A stretch of DNA of 64,000 nucleotides from Planctomycetota bacterium. GTDB taxonomy: Bacteria; Planctomycetota; Phycisphaerae; Phycisphaerales; SM1A02. The notes under the pieces are model-generated. The model had not been told where the DNA came from, ran no database searches, and worked only from the letters and a program-made list of their open reading frames with translations. The DNA is taken from the NCBI GenBank assembly GCA_022574595.1, contig JACZRS010000002.1, positions 124,001 through 188,000 on the forward strand, given 5' to 3'. Shown here in pieces: positions 61,623 through 64,000 of this stretch. Each line of letters begins with the position of its first letter. Positions within the stretch are counted from its first letter, which is position 1. The position numbers and the translations under genes are program-made.

Positions 61623-62753
61623 TTACCGGACCACAAGATTGTCGCGATGCACGACCTCTTCGTACTCGCATGAACCAAGAACTTCAGCAATCTCATCAGT
61701 CCGGCATCCGACAACAAGGCGTAATTCCTCCGAGGGATAGTTCACTAAACCACGGGCAATTTCCGCGCCACTTTCATCAAGAATCCGAACCACAGCCCCT
61801 CGATCAAATTTGCCATTCACATCTTTCATCCCAACTGCAAGCAAACTTCGCTGCTTGCTCGAGATCGCATCAACCGCACCCTTATCAATGCAAATATCAC
61901 CGCGAGGATGATCAAAGAACGCGATCCAGCGTTTTCTGCCTGTCAATTTTTCTGGCTTTGGCTCAAATGTGGTGCCTAATGAATCGCCGGCGAAAATCCT
62001 AATTAGAACATCATCAGTCTTGCCATTGGCGATTACAGCCCACTCGCCAGCTTGGGTCACAATCGCAGCGGCATGCAACTTGGATTTCATCCCACCTGTA
62101 GATAAGTCACAATCACTTTTACCCGCTAATGCAAGTGTTTTTTCAGTTATCTGCTCTACCTTTTCAATCAACTCGTGGGGCTGGCCGTTTGAATTAATCT
62201 TTAGCAGCCCATCGGTATTAGTCAGTAAAATAAGCACATCCGCGCGTACAAGACAAGCGACCAATGCGGAAAGAATGTCATTATCTCCAAAGCGCAGTTC
62301 ATCGACAACAACAGTGTCATTTTCATTTACGATGGGAACCACGCCGCTGTCAAGGAGGCGGCTGAAGGTGTTGCGCGCGTTTAGATGTCGTTCGCGGTCA
62401 GAAAGATCCGTATGCGTGAGCAGTACCTGAGCTACTGGTTGGTTATATTCTTGAAACAGCCTGCGATAACGCTCGATCAATCGCGCCTGACCAGTCGCGG
62501 CGGCGGCTTGAAGTGATGGGAGATCACTTGGCCTGCTATCAAGACCAAGATCACTAAGCCCAGCTGCAACTGCTCCGGAGCTAACGCAAATAACATCCTT
62601 ACCCGCTCTTCGCAGGTCGGCCATTTGCCTGACTAAATCCGTTAATCTGTGATCATCAATGTTGCCGCGCTTATCAACAAGGACACGGCTGCCGATCTTA
62701 ACAACCACGCGCTTAGCCTTTTCTGCCCAATTGTATTGCGTATTTGAACTCAT
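61623..62753 (-). CDS. proB: Glutamate 5-kinase
   Basis: The 376-residue product phosphorylates glutamate in the first step of proline synthesis. The amino acid kinase domain (about 1-260) has VVVKIGSRVL, SSGAVAAGL, NENDTVVVDE and LSTGGMKSKL. A C-terminal PUA domain (about 285-370) includes ICIDKGAVDAI and GLVNYPSEEL. Length and layout match the E. coli type. It is divergent from proA with a 77-base gap, so the two proline genes share a promoter region and are not a proBA operon. Confidence 0.95.
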   Translation of the reverse strand: MSSNTQYNWAEKAKRVVVKIGSRVLVDKRGNIDDHRLTDLVRQMADLRRAGKDVICVSSGAVAAGLSDLGLDSRPSDLPSLQAAAATGQARLIERYRRLFQEYNQPVAQVLLTHTDLSDRERHLNARNTFSRLLDSGVVPIVNENDTVVVDELRFGDNDILSALVACLVRADVLILLTNTDGLLKINSNGQPHELIEKVEQITEKTLALAGKSDCDLSTGGMKSKLHAAAIVTQAGEWAVIANGKTDDVLIRIFAGDSLGTTFEPKPEKLTGRKRWIAFFDHPRGDICIDKGAVDAISSKQRSLLAVGMKDVNGKFDRGAVVRILDESGAEIARGLVNYPSEELRLVVGCRTDEIAEVLGSCEYEEVVHRDNLVVR

Positions 62754-62830
62754 CGATTATCGTTTTTGAAAATTCCTAACAGCTTTAACGGTTAGATAAA
62801 GGACTCAGTCAAGCACTCATCGACCTTACG

Positions 62831-64000
62831 ATGAATATCAACAAGTACATTTTTCAAATGGGCCAACAAGCTCAGCAGGCTGCCCGCCAACTTGCAGCTT
62901 TAGATACCGCTACTAAAAATTGCGTTCTGTTAGCTATGGCGGATGGTATTACAAATAACCATAGCGATATAACATCTGCAAATACTCGTGATTTAGAAGC
63001 TGGACGCGCAGCAGGCCTTACTGATGCCATGCTGGATCGGCTGGCACTTGATGATGATCGCATTAAGGCCATGGCTGCGGGACTAAAACAAATAGCGGAA
63101 CTTCCCGATCCCATAGGCCAAGTGCTTAGTGTTAACAACAGGCCCAACGGCCTTACGATTCATAAAGTCCGAGTCGGGCTAGGCGTTATTGCAATGATTT
63201 ATGAATCTCGCCCCAACGTCACAGCCGATGCTGCGGGACTATGTTTTAAAGCGGGTAGTGCAGTAATTCTTCGCGGTGGTTCCGAAGCGCAGCATAGTAA
63301 TGCAGTGATTTTTAATGCCATGCAATCTGCGGGTATATCTGCTGGATTACCTGAGCATGCAATTCAGTTAATTGATACGACCGACCGAGCAGCAGTGCAT
63401 GAGCTACTTCAACTGGATAAATTTGTGGATCTTGTAATTCCCCGTGGTGGTGAGAGTTTGATCCGAGCTGTTGCTGAACATTCAAAGGTTCCCGTACTAA
63501 AACACTATAAAGGTGTTTGCCACGTTTATGTTGATCGTGAAGCTGATCTTGATATGGCGAGCAAAATTGTAATAAACGCAAAATGCCAACGCCCCGGCGT
63601 TTGTAACGCAGCGGAAACATTATTGGTTCATGAAGAAGTAGCCCAACAGTTCTTGCCGCATATAACTAAGGAATTGCTATCGCATAATGTAGAGCTTCGA
63701 GGCGATGAGCGTACACAACAAATTGTTGAAGAAGTCAAACCTGCAACTGAAGAAGATTGGACAACTGAATATCTCGATCTGATTCTTTCGATTCGTGTTG
63801 TTGAAAATCTAACCGCAGCAATAGAACATATAAATAACTACGGCTCACACCATAGCGATGTCATCGTTACCGCAGATGAAGATGCAGCTTCACAATTTAC
63901 CCGCGATGTGGATTCCGCAACGGTATATATCAACGCATCCTGCCGCTTTACCGATGGATTTGAATTCGGAATGGGCGCAGAGATCGGCATAAGCACCGAC
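62831..64000 (+). CDS. proA: Gamma-glutamyl phosphate reductase, 3' end outside the window
   Basis: A plus-strand frame opens at ATG 62831 and is still open at the last base, giving 390 residues. It reduces gamma-glutamyl phosphate to glutamate semialdehyde. YESRPNVTADAAGL, LRGGSEA, VPVLKHYKGVCHVYVD, the catalytic Cys in CQRPGVCNAAETLLVH and the C-terminal RFTDGFEFGMGAEIGIST are all ProA hallmarks. The family is about 415-420 residues, so some 30 residues are missing. ATG 62858 is an alternative start; neither has a good ribosome-binding site. Confidence 0.95.
   Translation, partial: MNINKYIFQMGQQAQQAARQLAALDTATKNCVLLAMADGITNNHSDITSANTRDLEAGRAAGLTDAMLDRLALDDDRIKAMAAGLKQIAELPDPIGQVLSVNNRPNGLTIHKVRVGLGVIAMIYESRPNVTADAAGLCFKAGSAVILRGGSEAQHSNAVIFNAMQSAGISAGLPEHAIQLIDTTDRAAVHELLQLDKFVDLVIPRGGESLIRAVAEHSKVPVLKHYKGVCHVYVDREADLDMASKIVINAKCQRPGVCNAAETLLVHEEVAQQFLPHITKELLSHNVELRGDERTQQIVEEVKPATEEDWTTEYLDLILSIRVVENLTAAIEHINNYGSHHSDVIVTADEDAASQFTRDVDSATVYINASCRFTDGFEFGMGAEIGISTD

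Noticed and set aside
1-64000. Prophage, insertion sequences or integrative elements
   Set aside because: No transposase, integrase, phage structural gene or attachment-site duplication was found on either strand.

Overview
The window looks like a chromosomal segment of a Planctomycetota bacterium, probably close to Phycisphaerae. This is an inference from several features: an exosortase with an EpsI-type partner, a CRTAC1-like FG-GAP/ASPIC lipoprotein, a PilM/N/O-secretin pilus set without its ATPases, very acidic Ser/Glu/Asp-rich proteins, moderate GC, and frequent GTG/TTG starts. No phylogenetic marker was tested, so the taxon is tentative. There is no phage, insertion sequence, CRISPR array or tRNA that I can see. 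The one stable RNA gene is tmRNA.

Region 1 (1-8016, minus strand) is a surface-polysaccharide operon. It is led by a NusG/RfaH-like antiterminator. Then come a polysaccharide pyruvyl transferase, two asparagine-synthetase-type enzymes (one without the glutaminase cysteine, one complete), a Wzx-type flippase, a hexapeptide acyltransferase and the start of another gene cut by the window edge. Region 2 (8017-14830, plus strand) holds a secreted ankyrin-repeat protein, two membrane proteins and a soluble protein, all of unknown function. Region 3 (15204-25000) is mixed housekeeping: cysK-cysE, the FG-GAP/ASPIC lipoprotein, tmRNA, small ABM and VOC proteins, an adenylate-kinase-like enzyme and RecJ. 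Heptamer repeats flank cysE and tmRNA.

Region 4 (25006-37416, minus strand) is a type IV pilus/type II-secretion-like locus with c-di-GMP signalling. A PilZ protein is followed by a pilin with its own terminator, two pseudopilin-like proteins, PilM, PilN-like, PilO-like and PilP-position proteins, a secretin with a long acidic tail, a TPR lipoprotein, a 39-residue membrane peptide, a response regulator, an HD-GYP phosphodiesterase and a free-methionine-sulfoxide-reductase-like GAF protein. Region 5 (37582-41371, plus strand) is DUF1015-serA-serC. With cysE/cysK the window therefore covers much of the serine-to-cysteine route, lacking SerB.

Region 6 (41372-56218, minus strand) is a second exopolysaccharide operon tied to an exosortase. 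In transcription order it encodes a Wza-like lipoprotein, exosortase, EpsI, a 1592-residue TPR protein, a Wzc-like protein with a degenerate P-loop, a sugar-nucleotide epimerase/decarboxylase, a WecA-like glycosyl-phosphate transferase carrying an unusual inserted extracytoplasmic domain, a low-molecular-weight tyrosine phosphatase and a fructosamine-kinase-family enzyme. Region 7 (56652-64000) has lipA, an Asp/Glu racemase, a 1029-residue acidic tail-anchored protein, proB and, divergently, a proA cut by the window end.

The strongest candidates for new biology are the domain inserted in the WecA-like enzyme, the exosortase operon with a P-loop-defective Wzc, the acidic C-terminal extension of the secretin, the 39-residue peptide translationally coupled to the response regulator, and a six-copy G-quadruplex-type octamer array between the PilZ gene and the pilin.
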